A stretch of DNA of 64,000 bases from Marinobacter sediminicola (GCF_031157525.1 NZ_JAVIXR010000013.1:42494-106493); one strand, 5' to 3'; shown: positions 29,212 to 38,963, numbered from the stretch's first letter. The notes: generated by a model not told the origin, from the letters alone. Made by a program: numbers and translations.

Positions 29212-29994
29212 CTAAGCACGTTTGAACTTACCCAGTCGGCGCTCACCTACTGCACGAGCACCTTCAAGGTGGTCTTCGGTTTTCGCCAGCCATACCTGCT
29301 CGGCAAACTCGTGTTTTACCCGTTCCCTGAGCTCTTCAATCAGCCCAACTCGTGAAGTAGCACGAGTTGATTCCACGGCCAGAGGCGCACATTCGGCAAT
29401 TTCTGCAGCCAGTGCGATGGCGTCATCACGCACAGCCGCAGCACTGGACAACTGGTCTGCCAGACCCCATTCGTATGCCTGCTCACCGTTTATTCGCCGG
29501 CCTGTCAGCAGCATCAAATTAGCTTTTTGTGCACCTATAATTCGCGGCAGCACAGAGCTGATGCCAAACCCCGGGTGGATTCCCAGCCGTACAAAGTTCG
29601 CAGCAAACCTGGCTTCCGGCGCAACAACACGGAAGTCCGGAACCAACGCCAGGCCAAGCCCGCCGCCAACAGCCGCACCGTGAATAGCACCGACGACGGG
29701 TTTTTTACAACCGAACAGGCGGATGGCGTTCTGATAGAGCCGGATAGCACTGTCCGGAGAATCCGGATCAAATAATGCCTTGCCTGATGAGGAAAAATCG
29801 GCGCCAGCGCAAAATGCCTTGCCTTGCGCAGCAAGCACAATGGCGCGGCAGCGGTCATCCTGTCCCAGCTCATCAAAACAATCGGCAATCTGCTGAATCA
29901 GCGAGTTATCAAAGAAGTTAAGGGGAGGCCGCTGTATCTCGACCACAGCGACATGGCCGTGCCACTCAACATCAATATCGTTGTAGGTTGTCAT
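29212..29994 (-). CDS. Enoyl-CoA hydratase/isomerase family protein
   Basis: A 260-residue crotonase-fold protein. The oxyanion-hole segments are KAFCAGADFSS (about 65) and GAIHGAAVGGGLGLALVPDF (about 105-125). The stretch FVRLGIHPGFGISSVLPRIIG lacks the usual second Glu, so hydration by the standard two-Glu mechanism is uncertain and an isomerase or lyase role is possible. The start at 29994 follows GGAG; the frame extends to 30054 without an RBS. It lies between a thiolase and a dehydrogenase pair in one operon. Confidence 0.82.
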   Translation of the reverse strand: MTTYNDIDVEWHGHVAVVEIQRPPLNFFDNSLIQQIADCFDELGQDDRCRAIVLAAQGKAFCAGADFSSSGKALFDPDSPDSAIRLYQNAIRLFGCKKPVVGAIHGAAVGGGLGLALVPDFRVVAPEARFAANFVRLGIHPGFGISSVLPRIIGAQKANLMLLTGRRINGEQAYEWGLADQLSSAAAVRDDAIALAAEIAECAPLAVESTRATSRVGLIEELRERVKHEFAEQVWLAKTEDHLEGARAVGERRLGKFKRA

Positions 29995-30022
29995 TGTGTA
30001 TCTCCGTTGATATGCCCACTCT

Positions 30023-31096
30023 TCAATAGGCTCGTGCAATAGAGGCCCAGGCACCGCCTTCGTCGGTCAGGCTGACTTTGCTAGCTACATGCTGCCCCAG
30101 CCACTGGTTCCAATAGAACTCGGAGCCAAATTCCTCACGCCAGCACCACATTCGGCGACTGTACTGCTGCAGCGGGTATTCATGGCTAAAGCCCATGGCG
30201 CCATGGGCCTGGTGTGCCAGTTGTGCGACCTTGCCAGCAGCCTCGGCAGCTACAGACTTTGCTGTGGCAATGGCCATTAGCGCATCATCAAACTCGCAGT
30301 CAGGCTGGGATACTGTTCGGGCCGCTTGCTCAACAGCCGCGTTGGCCAGAGCACTCTCACCCGCTATATCCGCCACACTGTGCTGAATGGCCTGAAACCG
30401 TGACAAGGCCCGGCCAAACTGATTCCGTTCCTGCACGTAATTTACAGTGAGCGTCACAATATGCTCCAAGGCGCCAGCAATCTGATGAGCCCGGGTAAGC
30501 GCGGCCATGCCCCGTGCCAACTCGATTGCCCCCCCGCTGTGAACCGTTCCGGAGGCAAGAGGCACCGCACCCTTAAACGCAACGGTGCTTCGGGGCTCCC
30601 CCGCCAGGCTCCGCTGTTCGCTGATCTCGCAGGCATCAACGTTAACCAATGCAATCGTTAACTGCCCTGATTGCAGGCAGGGCACAGCCAGTTGCGACAC
30701 CTGAGAGGCAAACGCTACCCCTTCAACAACGCCGTGTAGCTCTCCATTATTCAGCTCAGGTAGCGCATCCAGTGCTAGCGCAAAACCATTGCTCTGTTCG
30801 CCGCTTGCCAGCCCTGCCTGAGCCAGCAACCAGTTGGCCACCAGGGATTCCGCCAATGGCACGGGTAATGCGTAACGGGCAGCACGCCTTATGAGCGAGA
30901 ATCCCAGCCCCATAGAGCCACCCACGCCACCTTCAGCCTCGGGCACCCAGACGAGCAACAACCCGGCTTCTTTCAGCGCTCCCCATAGTTCGGTTGGGTA
31001 GTGCCCACTATCGGCGGCATTGACCACGTCAGCGCTGCAGTGGTCTGCAAAAATGCGCTCTGCGGTATCCAGAATTAACTGATCAGACTGTTCCAT
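30023..31096 (-). CDS. Acyl-CoA dehydrogenase, partner subunit of pair 2
   Basis: A 357-residue acyl-CoA-dehydrogenase-like protein, shorter than usual. The fold is recognisable (GLLLVWVPEAEGGVGG, NYVQERNQFGRALSRFQAIQ, QLAHQAHGAMGFSHEYPLQQ). The end reads RRMWCWREEFGSEFYWNQWL instead of a GGTNE motif, so the catalytic Glu is absent. With the complete dehydrogenase at 31163 it probably forms a heteromer, as for pair 1. RBS AGAGG precedes the ATG. Confidence 0.82.
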   Translation of the reverse strand: MEQSDQLILDTAERIFADHCSADVVNAADSGHYPTELWGALKEAGLLLVWVPEAEGGVGGSMGLGFSLIRRAARYALPVPLAESLVANWLLAQAGLASGEQSNGFALALDALPELNNGELHGVVEGVAFASQVSQLAVPCLQSGQLTIALVNVDACEISEQRSLAGEPRSTVAFKGAVPLASGTVHSGGAIELARGMAALTRAHQIAGALEHIVTLTVNYVQERNQFGRALSRFQAIQHSVADIAGESALANAAVEQAARTVSQPDCEFDDALMAIATAKSVAAEAAGKVAQLAHQAHGAMGFSHEYPLQQYSRRMWCWREEFGSEFYWNQWLGQHVASKVSLTDEGGAWASIARAY

Positions 31097-31162
31097 CGGA
31101 TGCCTCTTTTATTGTCAGCTACTATTCATTCACGACCTGCGTGGTGCGCCTTATAAAACACC

Positions 31163-32326
31163 TCAACGCAGCCCGAGACCGCGTGCAATAATGCCCTTCA
31201 GAATTTCGTTGGTACCGCCACGAAGTGTGAACGACGGTTGCCGAAGCAGGCTTTCCGACAATAGATTCTGAAAGTCATCACCGCTGTTCTGCGACATAAA
31301 GATTGGCCAGAACTCCCGTAACTTTTCGACTATTTCCTGCTCAAACCGGGTTCCCAGGTCTTTCACAATTGCAGCTTCTACCTCCGGCGATTGTCCATTT
31401 TGCAGCAGCGTTGCAATCCCCAGAGACATGCTGCGTAACGCACGAATCCGGGCAACCAGACGGCCCAGAACCGCTTTTTGGTGTGAGTTTTCCGGCATTG
31501 CAGCCATTTCGGAGAACGCCCTTTCCAACGCAACAAACGTACTCAAAAAGCGCTCAGGGCCAGACCGCTCCATAGCCAACTCCCCAGTGATCTGCTTCCA
31601 GCCATCACCAACGGCACCCAGCACCGCATCGTCCGGTACAAAAACATTTTCAAAATTGGTTTCGTTGAAATGCTCGACGCCGCTCATATCCCGGATGCCG
31701 CGAATGCTGACTCCCGGAGAATCCAGTCTCACCAAAAACTGGGTGAGCCCGGCATGGCGGTGGTTTTCGTCTACCTTGCTGGTTCGTGCCAATACCGTCA
31801 TGTATTCGCAAACCTGCGCTCCTGACGACCAGAGTTTGGTTCCGGTAATTTGCCACCCTCCTTCGGTGGGTAATGCCCGTGTTCTGACCGCTGCAAGATC
31901 GGAGCCCGCGCCTGGCTCACTTAGCCCGAGCGCAAAGTAGCATGTGCCTGCCGCAATACGTGGCAAGATGCCTTCCTTCATGGCTTTGGTGCCGGATTGC
32001 AGGATAAGCGGGCCGCTCTGGCGGTCAGCAATCCAGTGCGCATGCACAGGCGCGCCTGCCACCAGCAACTCTTCAGTGATGACGTAACGATGAAGAGCTG
32101 TTAGTTCCTGCCCGCCATATTCTTTTGGCCAGGTGACACCAATCCAGCCTTTTTGCCCCAGCCTGCGAGTAAAGTCCGTATCAATGCCTGCACACCAGCA
32201 GTCAGCTCCCGGGTGGAAGGTACCTTTGCGCCGCTCATCGGCAAGAAATTGGCGCACGTCCATCCGGAGCGTTTCAACACTCGGATCAACTATAGGTGCA
32301 GGAAAATTAAAGTTGATGTTCTGCAT
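31163..32326 (-). CDS. Acyl-CoA dehydrogenase, Glu-containing subunit of pair 2
   Basis: A 387-residue acyl-CoA dehydrogenase with LGLSEPGAGSDLAAVRTRAL, ITGTKLWSSGAQVCEYMTVL and the C-terminal LRGGTNEILKGIIARGLG holding the Glu. It is first gene of the operon running to the thiolase at 27985, with RBS AGGAGT before ATG 32326. It probably oxidises the CoA ester made by one of the neighbouring ligases, together with the 30023 subunit. Confidence 0.87.
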   Translation of the reverse strand: MQNINFNFPAPIVDPSVETLRMDVRQFLADERRKGTFHPGADCWCAGIDTDFTRRLGQKGWIGVTWPKEYGGQELTALHRYVITEELLVAGAPVHAHWIADRQSGPLILQSGTKAMKEGILPRIAAGTCYFALGLSEPGAGSDLAAVRTRALPTEGGWQITGTKLWSSGAQVCEYMTVLARTSKVDENHRHAGLTQFLVRLDSPGVSIRGIRDMSGVEHFNETNFENVFVPDDAVLGAVGDGWKQITGELAMERSGPERFLSTFVALERAFSEMAAMPENSHQKAVLGRLVARIRALRSMSLGIATLLQNGQSPEVEAAIVKDLGTRFEQEIVEKLREFWPIFMSQNSGDDFQNLLSESLLRQPSFTLRGGTNEILKGIIARGLGLR

Positions 32327-32370
32327 AACGAACCACTCCTAAAACAATCTCTGGAGGATCTGACGCTATA

Positions 32371-32403
32371 AATAAAAAAGGGTTTTCTTTCTCAAGAAAA
32401 CCC
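32371..32403 (-). terminator. Rho-independent terminator of the ligase/TRAP operon
   Basis: Read on the minus strand, GGGTTTTCTT pairs with AAGAAAACCC (32380-32403, 10 perfect pairs, four-base loop), followed by TTTTTTATTTAT. It is about 130 nt beyond the stop of the acyl-CoA ligase at 32532 and just upstream of the next minus-strand operon. The 32404-32531 gap is AT-rich and empty. Confidence 0.9.
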
Positions 32404-32531
32404 AAAACCTGAAATGCAAAATGAAACTACAACACTCAACATAATCAATAATATCAACAGAGAAAATAACAACAAATACACTTTATCTATAGCTCAGATA
32501 CACCAATCACATACGAAATAAAATGAAATTA

Positions 32532-34118
32532 TCACTTATCGACATAACTCTTCCTGAGTTCCGTTTTAAGTATTTTGTTAACACCAGACATTGGCATTGG
32601 TTCTTCCCGGATAGTAATTCCGGTTGGGCACTTATAATGTGCAATGCGATCGCGGCAATACTGGATCAGTTCTTCTTCTGTCACTGATCCGCTACCATCA
32701 CGCAGGCGAACAACCGCATGAACCGACTCACCCCAAATTTGATGCGGTACGCCAATAACAGCACACTCAACAATGGCAGGGTGGTGGGATAATACGTTCT
32801 CAACTTCAATTGGATAGACGTTTTCGCCACCACTGACGATCATGTCCTTTATTCGGCCTGCCAGAACCAGGTATCCGTCTGCATCGAAATAGCCACTGTC
32901 TCCAGTGTGATACCAGCCATCACGCAAAGCAGCCTCTGTTTGCTCAGGTGCTCGCCAATACCCCTTCATTATGTTTGGCCCGCGCACCACTATCTCACCT
33001 GTTTCTCCCTGGGGTACGCTGCGGCCCATGGCATCAACAACCTTCAGATCCACGTAGGATGTTGGCCGCCCTACGGTATGCAACTTGGATTCGCCACCAC
33101 CTGAAATCACATGGTCCTCGGGACCAAGGGTTGTAATAACCGGCGACGCTTCCGTCATTCCGTAGGCCTGACAAAAGCGAATACCCGGGAATTTATCAAT
33201 GGCGCGCTGCAATAAAGCGACCGGCATAGGCGATGCACCGTAGCCAACCATTTTCAAAGAGGACAGGTCGAATTCATCGAGTTTCGGGTGATCCAGAATC
33301 ATCTGAAACATAGTAGGCACTAACTGCAAGCCATTGATTTTGTACTTCTCAATGGTCGCCATCACCTCTTCGACATCAAACTTCGGCAACAGAATCGTAT
33401 GGGTACCGAGGGTTACCGCGGTGTATACCCGGGAACCAGCCGCCGTATGAAACATAGGGGCAACAAGCAAGTAGCGCCCAAGCTCTACCAACTCATACAG
33501 AGGAATGGTGCCACGGCTGTTTGCCAACAGGTTAGCATGGCTCAGCATGACGCCTTTGGAGCGCCCCGTAGTGCCACCGGTGAAAAACAGCACAAGCGTA
33601 TCATCGCCACCACTGCGCTCACCCATCGGCTCGGCGCTGGTTTCCTCAATCAGTGCCTCATACGAGAGCTGGTATTCCGGCGTGCTCAACTCACTGGCAT
33701 TGATAACAATCTCTACCGCGGAACAAGCAGCAACTAACGCCTCAGCCTGAGCAAGATGATACCCATCGACAACCAATACTCTTGGCTCGGAGTCTTCAAG
33801 GCACTCAATCATTTCTCTCTGGGACAAGCGAAAGTTGATCGGCACCACAATTGCACCGATAAGAGATGGCGCAAAGAACATCTCGAACAACCGGTGTGAA
33901 TTGAAACCGAGATACGCAACCCGGTCTCCGGCCCGGATACCTCGCAGAGCCAGCGCGTTAGCAAGGCGACGGCAACGATCAGCGGTATCTGCCCAGGTAT
34001 AGGTACGACCTTCATCCGTGATTGAAGGTGCATCTGGCCAGCGCGCAGCTGTGGTTTCCAGAATCTCACCAAAACTCATGGACGGTTCATCGTTTCGCGT
34101 ATTCGCCTTGGCCAACAT
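32532..34118 (-). CDS. Acyl-CoA synthetase (AMP-forming)
   Basis: A 528-residue ANL-family ligase. Motifs: LFFTGGTTGRSKGVML (P-loop), FCQAYGMTEASP, WYHTGDSGYFDADGYL, SGGENVYPIEVE, and the C-terminal MSGVNKILKTELRK holding the catalytic Lys. It is the last gene behind the TRAP QM-P-P genes on the same strand, so it probably activates the acid these import. The start at 34118 is the first ATG; the N-terminal dozen residues are poorly constrained. Confidence 0.87.
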   Translation of the reverse strand: MLAKANTRNDEPSMSFGEILETTAARWPDAPSITDEGRTYTWADTADRCRRLANALALRGIRAGDRVAYLGFNSHRLFEMFFAPSLIGAIVVPINFRLSQREMIECLEDSEPRVLVVDGYHLAQAEALVAACSAVEIVINASELSTPEYQLSYEALIEETSAEPMGERSGGDDTLVLFFTGGTTGRSKGVMLSHANLLANSRGTIPLYELVELGRYLLVAPMFHTAAGSRVYTAVTLGTHTILLPKFDVEEVMATIEKYKINGLQLVPTMFQMILDHPKLDEFDLSSLKMVGYGASPMPVALLQRAIDKFPGIRFCQAYGMTEASPVITTLGPEDHVISGGGESKLHTVGRPTSYVDLKVVDAMGRSVPQGETGEIVVRGPNIMKGYWRAPEQTEAALRDGWYHTGDSGYFDADGYLVLAGRIKDMIVSGGENVYPIEVENVLSHHPAIVECAVIGVPHQIWGESVHAVVRLRDGSGSVTEEELIQYCRDRIAHYKCPTGITIREEPMPMSGVNKILKTELRKSYVDK

Positions 34119-34179
34119 AATAAAAACCCTGCTCTATTCTTATAGATTTACAATGTTCAGTGACGATCGCTTCCAATCG

Positions 34180-35526
34180 CTATGACATGCTCATTGGCAA
34201 TAGCAGTGAAATAATCGGGAAAGCCAACAACAAGCCCACCACAATCAAATCAACAACCATAAATTTCATTACACCGAAGAAAATCGTATGCACCGGAATC
34301 TCTCGTGAAATCACACTCTTAATGACAAACACGTTCAATCCAACCGGGGGTGTTACCAAACCCACTTCCAGCAGCTTGATAACAATGACACCGAACCAGA
34401 TCAGGTCGAGGCCCATGTTTTCAACCAGGGGAATAACGAACGGCAGGGTCAGCAACATGGTGCCGAGTGGGTCAAGGAACATACCCAGACCGACATAAAG
34501 CAGCACGATGCACAGCAACACCATCCAGTTTTCAAACCCGGCTGCTGCGACTGCCTCTACAAGCACGCCGGTCACGCCAGTGAGCGACACAAAGGAAACA
34601 AAAATCTTGGCACCAACTGCGATAAAGAACAGTCCGGCTGACTGATAGGCAGTCTCGCGCATTGACGCCATGAAATCAGACCAGGTCAGGCGACGGGAAA
34701 GAACACCAAACCCCAAGGCAAAAGCCAAACTGATGGCTGCGGCTTCTGTTGCCGTAAATAGTCCACCGTATATGCCGCCAATGATGATGGTCATCAGCAT
34801 CAGAGCTGGCCAAGCCTTAATCGCGGCATTAAGCCGTTCTTTGCCTGTGAAGTTCAGATCTTTTGGCACGGGCGCGGCCGAGGGCCTCACCAGCGACCAC
34901 ACAACAACCACCAGAATAAAGCCAGCCAGGCTCAAAAGCCCCGGCAGAATACCGGCCAGAAACAGCTTGTTGACAGATTGCTCAGTAAACATGCCATAGA
35001 TAATGAACAACACACTTGGCGGTATCAGTGCGCCCAGGGTTCCACCCATGGCAACAGTAGATGTCGCGAGTTGCGGGCTGTAGCCGAAGCGCAACATTTC
35101 TGGAACACAGATCCGGCCCATAGAGGAGGCGCACGCAAGACTTGAGCCAGTGATCGCAGCGAAACCACCACAACCGAACAAGGACGCAATAGCGAGACCA
35201 CCCGGAAGCTTGGCAAGCCAGACTCGCATGGCTTCGTAGATATCCGTGGTTATGCGTGAATGATAGGCAATGTGCCCAGCGGCTATGAACAGCGGAATCA
35301 TGCTCAAAGGATACGAATGGATGAAGTCGTAAGCGTTGGACTCAATTAACCCCAGCGCCGGCCTCAAGCCCCGCATGAAGGTAAAATCACCACCCGGGCG
35401 CCAGGCGTAGGCCACCAAAGAACAAACGGAAGCCACACTTACCAGCACATACCCAATAGGTACCCGCATAGCCAGTAGAACAATCGCGGCACTGAAACCG
35501 TACATGCCAATTACTGAAGGTTCCAT
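34180..35526 (-). CDS. TRAP transporter large permease (DctM)
   Basis: A 448-residue DctM-type permease with MSIPLFIAAGHIAYHSRITT, the GCGGFAAITGSSLACASSMG block, ALIPPSVLFIIYG, LFTATEAAAISLAFALG and VGLVTPPVGLNVFVI. It is the only DctM in the 32-44 kb cluster, although four closely related DctP receptors are encoded there. RBS GGAGGAG precedes ATG 35526, 5 bp after the dctQ stop. Confidence 0.92.
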   Translation of the reverse strand: MEPSVIGMYGFSAAIVLLAMRVPIGYVLVSVASVCSLVAYAWRPGGDFTFMRGLRPALGLIESNAYDFIHSYPLSMIPLFIAAGHIAYHSRITTDIYEAMRVWLAKLPGGLAIASLFGCGGFAAITGSSLACASSMGRICVPEMLRFGYSPQLATSTVAMGGTLGALIPPSVLFIIYGMFTEQSVNKLFLAGILPGLLSLAGFILVVVVWSLVRPSAAPVPKDLNFTGKERLNAAIKAWPALMLMTIIIGGIYGGLFTATEAAAISLAFALGFGVLSRRLTWSDFMASMRETAYQSAGLFFIAVGAKIFVSFVSLTGVTGVLVEAVAAAGFENWMVLLCIVLLYVGLGMFLDPLGTMLLTLPFVIPLVENMGLDLIWFGVIVIKLLEVGLVTPPVGLNVFVIKSVISREIPVHTIFFGVMKFMVVDLIVVGLLLAFPIISLLLPMSMS

Positions 35527-35531
35527 CGTGC

Positions 35532-36113
35532 TTACTCCTCCGCCTGCTCAGCACTGTGTGGACGAACTACTCCGCACAAAACCAGTGTTTCAAAAATCGC
35601 CAGATCGATGAGCCGGATAAAAAAGATGCCATAGCCGATGAAAAACGCGATGCGTCCGGGCCACTTCGGCAACTCCAGCAATCCAAAGAAATACGAACCA
35701 CTATCGATGGCGTCTACCATCGATATATATGCGGCATACGCAATAGGCGCCACGGCGCACAAACCGACGACCGCACTCAAGATATTCAACGAGATCTGAA
35801 CCCGAGGACCAAAACGGTTGGTAAATACCTCTACCGCTATAAAGCCCCGGTCTGCCGCCACGTATGCCAGCGGCAAAATCAGTGCTCCAATCATCAATTC
35901 GCCAACGATAACCACCTCGTCAGAAACGCCGGAGTAGCCAAGCTCACGCAGTATTACACTTGCCATGATGATGACGCCGAGCGCCAAAATGCAGAACACA
36001 GCTATGTACAGCAGTATATTTTCCAGGCCAGCCAAAAACCCTCGGGCGCGGGTTACGCCCCTGGAGCAGGCCATGCCTATACTGCGCCCGTGATAACTCT
36101 CTATCGATCCCAT
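35532..36113 (-). CDS. TRAP transporter small permease (DctQ)
   Basis: A 193-residue four-helix permease subunit, with ILLYIAVFCILALGVIIMAS as first helix, SDEVVIVGELMIGALILPLA, and PLAYVAADRGFIAVEVF matching the DctQ loop. It overlaps the end of the dctP gene at 36101 by 13 bp. A downstream ATG would remove the overlap, so the exact start is uncertain. It forms the membrane complex with the DctM at 34180. Confidence 0.87.
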   Translation of the reverse strand: MGSIESYHGRSIGMACSRGVTRARGFLAGLENILLYIAVFCILALGVIIMASVILRELGYSGVSDEVVIVGELMIGALILPLAYVAADRGFIAVEVFTNRFGPRVQISLNILSAVVGLCAVAPIAYAAYISMVDAIDSGSYFFGLLELPKWPGRIAFFIGYGIFFIRLIDLAIFETLVLCGVVRPHSAEQAEE

Positions 36114-37174
36114 GGGTAACCTCGCTCATCTCGCTCAGCTTCATATTTCTTCACCAAAGCGGTGTACTGATCCCAGATTCCCTGGCCATCAAGGCCCAAC
36201 TTGTTGGACTGCTCAATCCACTCACGAACATATTTTTCAGTGGCGCTGAACAGTTTCTGCCGATCTTCCTCTGGCAATTCGATCATTTCGATTTTATTGC
36301 CCAGCTTACCCGTGGGCAGATTAGCGGAAACGTCATCTATCTCTTCCAGTAGCAGGCGGGCGTAATGATCCGTCATAGCGATACCGGCATTACGGAAGAT
36401 TTGCTGCTGTTCGGGCGTGAGATCATCCCAAACGTACCGGTTCATCACCAGGGCAAACCCCATGATCTGACCCCAGTCGACCCGGGTAACCGAATGGGTG
36501 ACTTCCGGCGTCTTGAACGCCTGCATCGCATAAAAATACGCCGCAGAGCAGTCCGCAAGCCCCGTTTCCAACGCTTGATAGATGTCTGAATAGGTCATAT
36601 TGATCAGATTGGCACCCAGATCCTTGAGAACCTTGGCGTAGGTAACTGAAGCCCGCATGCGCTTGCCTTTCAAGTCCTCAAGGGTGCGAATCTCGTTACC
36701 TTCTGTGCACTCGAACTGAACGCCTGTGGTGGTGTAGTTACCAAGATAAATCAAGTCATGCTTTGCCAGCGCCTGCTTCATCTGCTCGTTCTGAGTCATC
36801 AGGTCGTACATCGCATGCAGACCGACCCAGGGGTCCGAGTTAGCCAGCGGTAAATCACCAATGGCCAGTGCCTGCAACTTTTGCGGCTGGTAGGCGGCCA
36901 GTACCGTTCCAAGGTCTGCAGTACCGGCAGACACCCCGTCCAGGATGGCACTGTACTTCAACAGAACCCCGCCCCAATGGATGTCGAGCCGCATTTCACC
37001 ACCGGACTCACGTTTGATCTCTTCCGCGAAAAACTCTAATGCCTCTGCTCTGGTGCCGCGGTTAGGTGTGCCCTCGGCATACCGGAACGTGGTTTCCGCT
37101 ACGGCCTGACCCACTCCAATCAGTCCTAACGCCAGAGCAAACATTACTTTTTTCATAGTTTTAACAGGCTTCAT
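36101..37174 (-). CDS. TRAP DctP binding protein, paralogue A
   Basis: A 357-residue periplasmic receptor with a signal peptide (VMFALALGLIGVGQAVAE). It carries the block shared by all four paralogues: RYAEGTPNRGTRAEALEFF at the mature N-terminus, STGV..EC type TTGVQFECTEGNEIRTLEDL, GKRMRA, LGANLINMTYSDIYQALETG, and LADCSAAYFY. Two Cys (in FECTEG and LADC) are conserved across the four and could form a disulfide. It directly precedes dctQM, so it is probably the principal receptor. The tail ends with GYPWDR. Confidence 0.9.
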   Translation of the reverse strand: MKPVKTMKKVMFALALGLIGVGQAVAETTFRYAEGTPNRGTRAEALEFFAEEIKRESGGEMRLDIHWGGVLLKYSAILDGVSAGTADLGTVLAAYQPQKLQALAIGDLPLANSDPWVGLHAMYDLMTQNEQMKQALAKHDLIYLGNYTTTGVQFECTEGNEIRTLEDLKGKRMRASVTYAKVLKDLGANLINMTYSDIYQALETGLADCSAAYFYAMQAFKTPEVTHSVTRVDWGQIMGFALVMNRYVWDDLTPEQQQIFRNAGIAMTDHYARLLLEEIDDVSANLPTGKLGNKIEMIELPEEDRQKLFSATEKYVREWIEQSNKLGLDGQGIWDQYTALVKKYEAERDERGYPWDR

Positions 37175-37219
37175 TGTTATTATCCTCTAGTACCTATGAC
37201 GAACACCTACCCAGCCTGA

Positions 37220-38287
37220 TCAGCGGTTCCAGGGGTAGCCATCCTGATCCCGTTGTTGCTCATATTTCTGTACCAGTGCCGTGTAACGATCCCAGATTCT
37301 CTGACCATCCAGCCCGCGTTCAGTGGCTTCCTTGATCCAGAGATCACGATACTTGGTAGTCGCATCCAGAATTTTCTGGCGCTCTACCTCATCCATAGTA
37401 GTCACTGGAATGGTAGGGCCCCACTCTCCGGACACCAGGCTTTTTGCAGCCACCTCAATCTCATCAATCTGCAGCTGTGCAAAACGATCCACCATGCTGG
37501 AGCCCGCCTGGCGAATAACATCCTTCTGGTCGTCCGTCATGTCCTCCCAGGTGTACTGGTTCATGGCAATGGCAAACCCCATTAACTGACCCCAGTCAGC
37601 ACGGGTCACTGTGCTAATCACTTCGTAGGTCTTGTAGGCGCGCATGGTGTAAAAATAGCTGCCCAGGCAATCCACCAGGCCAGAATCCAGTGCCTGATAC
37701 ACATCACCGTAAGTCATGCTGACCATGTTGGCGCCAAGGTCACCCAGCACGTTGCCGTAAACTGCCGATGCGCGCATGCGCTTGCCTTTGATGTCATCCA
37801 CAGTACGGATTTCATTGCCCTCGGTGCATTCAAACTGCACCCCTGTGGAGGTGAAGTTACTCACGTACACCAACCCCTGCTCTGCCAATGAATCCTGGAG
37901 CTGCTGCTCGGTGGTTTCCAGCTCATACATGGCACGCATCCCCACCCAGGGGTCAGAGGTAGCCAGAGGAATATCTCCAATACTGAGGGCACTGAGCTTG
38001 CGCGGGTTATAGGCAGACAACACTGTCCCCATATCAACCGTGCCTGAAACAACGCCATCCATGATGGCACTGTACTTGAGCAGGGCTCCGGCCCAATGAA
38101 TCTCAACCACCATCTCACCACCAGACAACCTCTTTACTTCACTGGCGAAGTACTCCAGAGCCTGCGGCCGCGTCCCACGATTCGGGCTGCCGTCGGCGTA
38201 GCGCAAAACCAATTGAGCCGAAGCCTGGGCAACCAGGGCAAAGACAAGAAAAACAGTGATACTGACGAGCCTTAAAGGATGTTTCAT
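37220..38287 (-). CDS. TRAP DctP binding protein, paralogue B
   Basis: A 355-residue receptor closely related to the previous gene along its full length: signal peptide ending AQASAQ, then RYADGSPNRGTRPQALEYF, TGVQFECTEGNEIRTVDDI, GKRMRASAVYGNVLGDLGAN, LVDCLGSYFY, and end GYPWNR. Tandem duplication with the 36101 gene followed by divergence is likely. It is first gene of the dctPPQM-ligase operon, with about 210 bp upstream holding an AT-rich motif (38444-38467). Confidence 0.9.
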   Translation of the reverse strand: MKHPLRLVSITVFLVFALVAQASAQLVLRYADGSPNRGTRPQALEYFASEVKRLSGGEMVVEIHWAGALLKYSAIMDGVVSGTVDMGTVLSAYNPRKLSALSIGDIPLATSDPWVGMRAMYELETTEQQLQDSLAEQGLVYVSNFTSTGVQFECTEGNEIRTVDDIKGKRMRASAVYGNVLGDLGANMVSMTYGDVYQALDSGLVDCLGSYFYTMRAYKTYEVISTVTRADWGQLMGFAIAMNQYTWEDMTDDQKDVIRQAGSSMVDRFAQLQIDEIEVAAKSLVSGEWGPTIPVTTMDEVERQKILDATTKYRDLWIKEATERGLDGQRIWDRYTALVQKYEQQRDQDGYPWNR

Positions 38288-38443
38288 AATCGTGACCTCA
38301 TGAGATTGCTCAGATTTTTGTTATCACAACGATTGGCAGAGTCAGGGGCGTGGCGTTTCGACAAAAATACTCACCTGCCAACGCTATACTTCCTGCTCTT
38401 CAATCCACTTTAAAAAGACACTAGCACTCGCAAAAACCTCTAA

Positions 38444-38467
38444 CAATTATATAAATTCTATATTACC
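38444..38467. promoter_or_regulatory. AT-rich motif shared with the LysR intergenic region
   Basis: CAATTATATAAATTCTATAT (from 38444) matches 17 of 20 positions with 61287-61306 next to the LysR gene. It has the form ATATA-N5-TATAT, compatible with an interrupted-palindrome LysR box. It lies about 160 bp upstream of the DctP start at 38287. The low complexity makes chance possible. Confidence 0.35.
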
Positions 38468-38498
38468 TATATTTTTATTTGCTAAGACGGTTCCCTGG

Positions 38499-38963
38499 CT
38501 ACTCCGCTGGCACACCCTGCTCATCTTCACCACCGGCAACATAGCGAAACGTGCCCGAGGCCGTTGCGACCAGTGTGTCCTGATGAAATACCCGGGCGTC
38601 TACGAAGAAAATTTTGCGACCACTGCTCACCACCCGCGCCTCAGCGCGAAGCACCCCTTCCGAGACAGGTTTCATGAAACTGGTGTTCATCGAGATGGTA
38701 ATGCAGCGCCGGAGGTTGCCGGGTACGTCGCAATACACACCACTAAAACCGCAAGCGGTGTCCAGCAGCGACATAACCACACCTCCGTGGACGAAGCGAT
38801 TGCGGTTATGGTGGGTTTCATTGAGCTCAAGTTCGACGACCGCCCAGTCTTTACGCCATTCAACCAACTCGAAACCGAGCAGGTCCCGAAAACCCATGGA
38901 GATCAATGTCGGAACAGAGCCTTTTTCAGGCAACTGCCCCTTATTACTCGGTCGTACTGACAT
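38499..38963 (-). CDS. PaaI-type hotdog thioesterase
   Basis: A 154-residue hotdog-fold acyl-CoA thioesterase. The family signature is FVHGGVVMSLLDTACGFSG (about 58-76), with the HGG and the Asp used in catalysis, then ISMNTSFMKPV. Likely role: releasing CoA from dead-end acyl-CoA esters in the cytoplasm. It stands between the TRAP operon and the aldolase-family gene on the minus strand; the AT-rich DNA around 39000-39060 upstream could hold its promoter. Confidence 0.85.
   Translation of the reverse strand: MSVRPSNKGQLPEKGSVPTLISMGFRDLLGFELVEWRKDWAVVELELNETHHNRNRFVHGGVVMSLLDTACGFSGVYCDVPGNLRRCITISMNTSFMKPVSEGVLRAEARVVSSGRKIFFVDARVFHQDTLVATASGTFRYVAGGEDEQGVPAE

Noticed and set aside
16797..32326. 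A complete steroid degradation locus
   Set aside because: Heteromeric dehydrogenases are suggestive, but no ring-cleaving genes (3-ketosteroid dehydrogenase, 9-hydroxylase, meta-cleavage enzymes) occur in the window.
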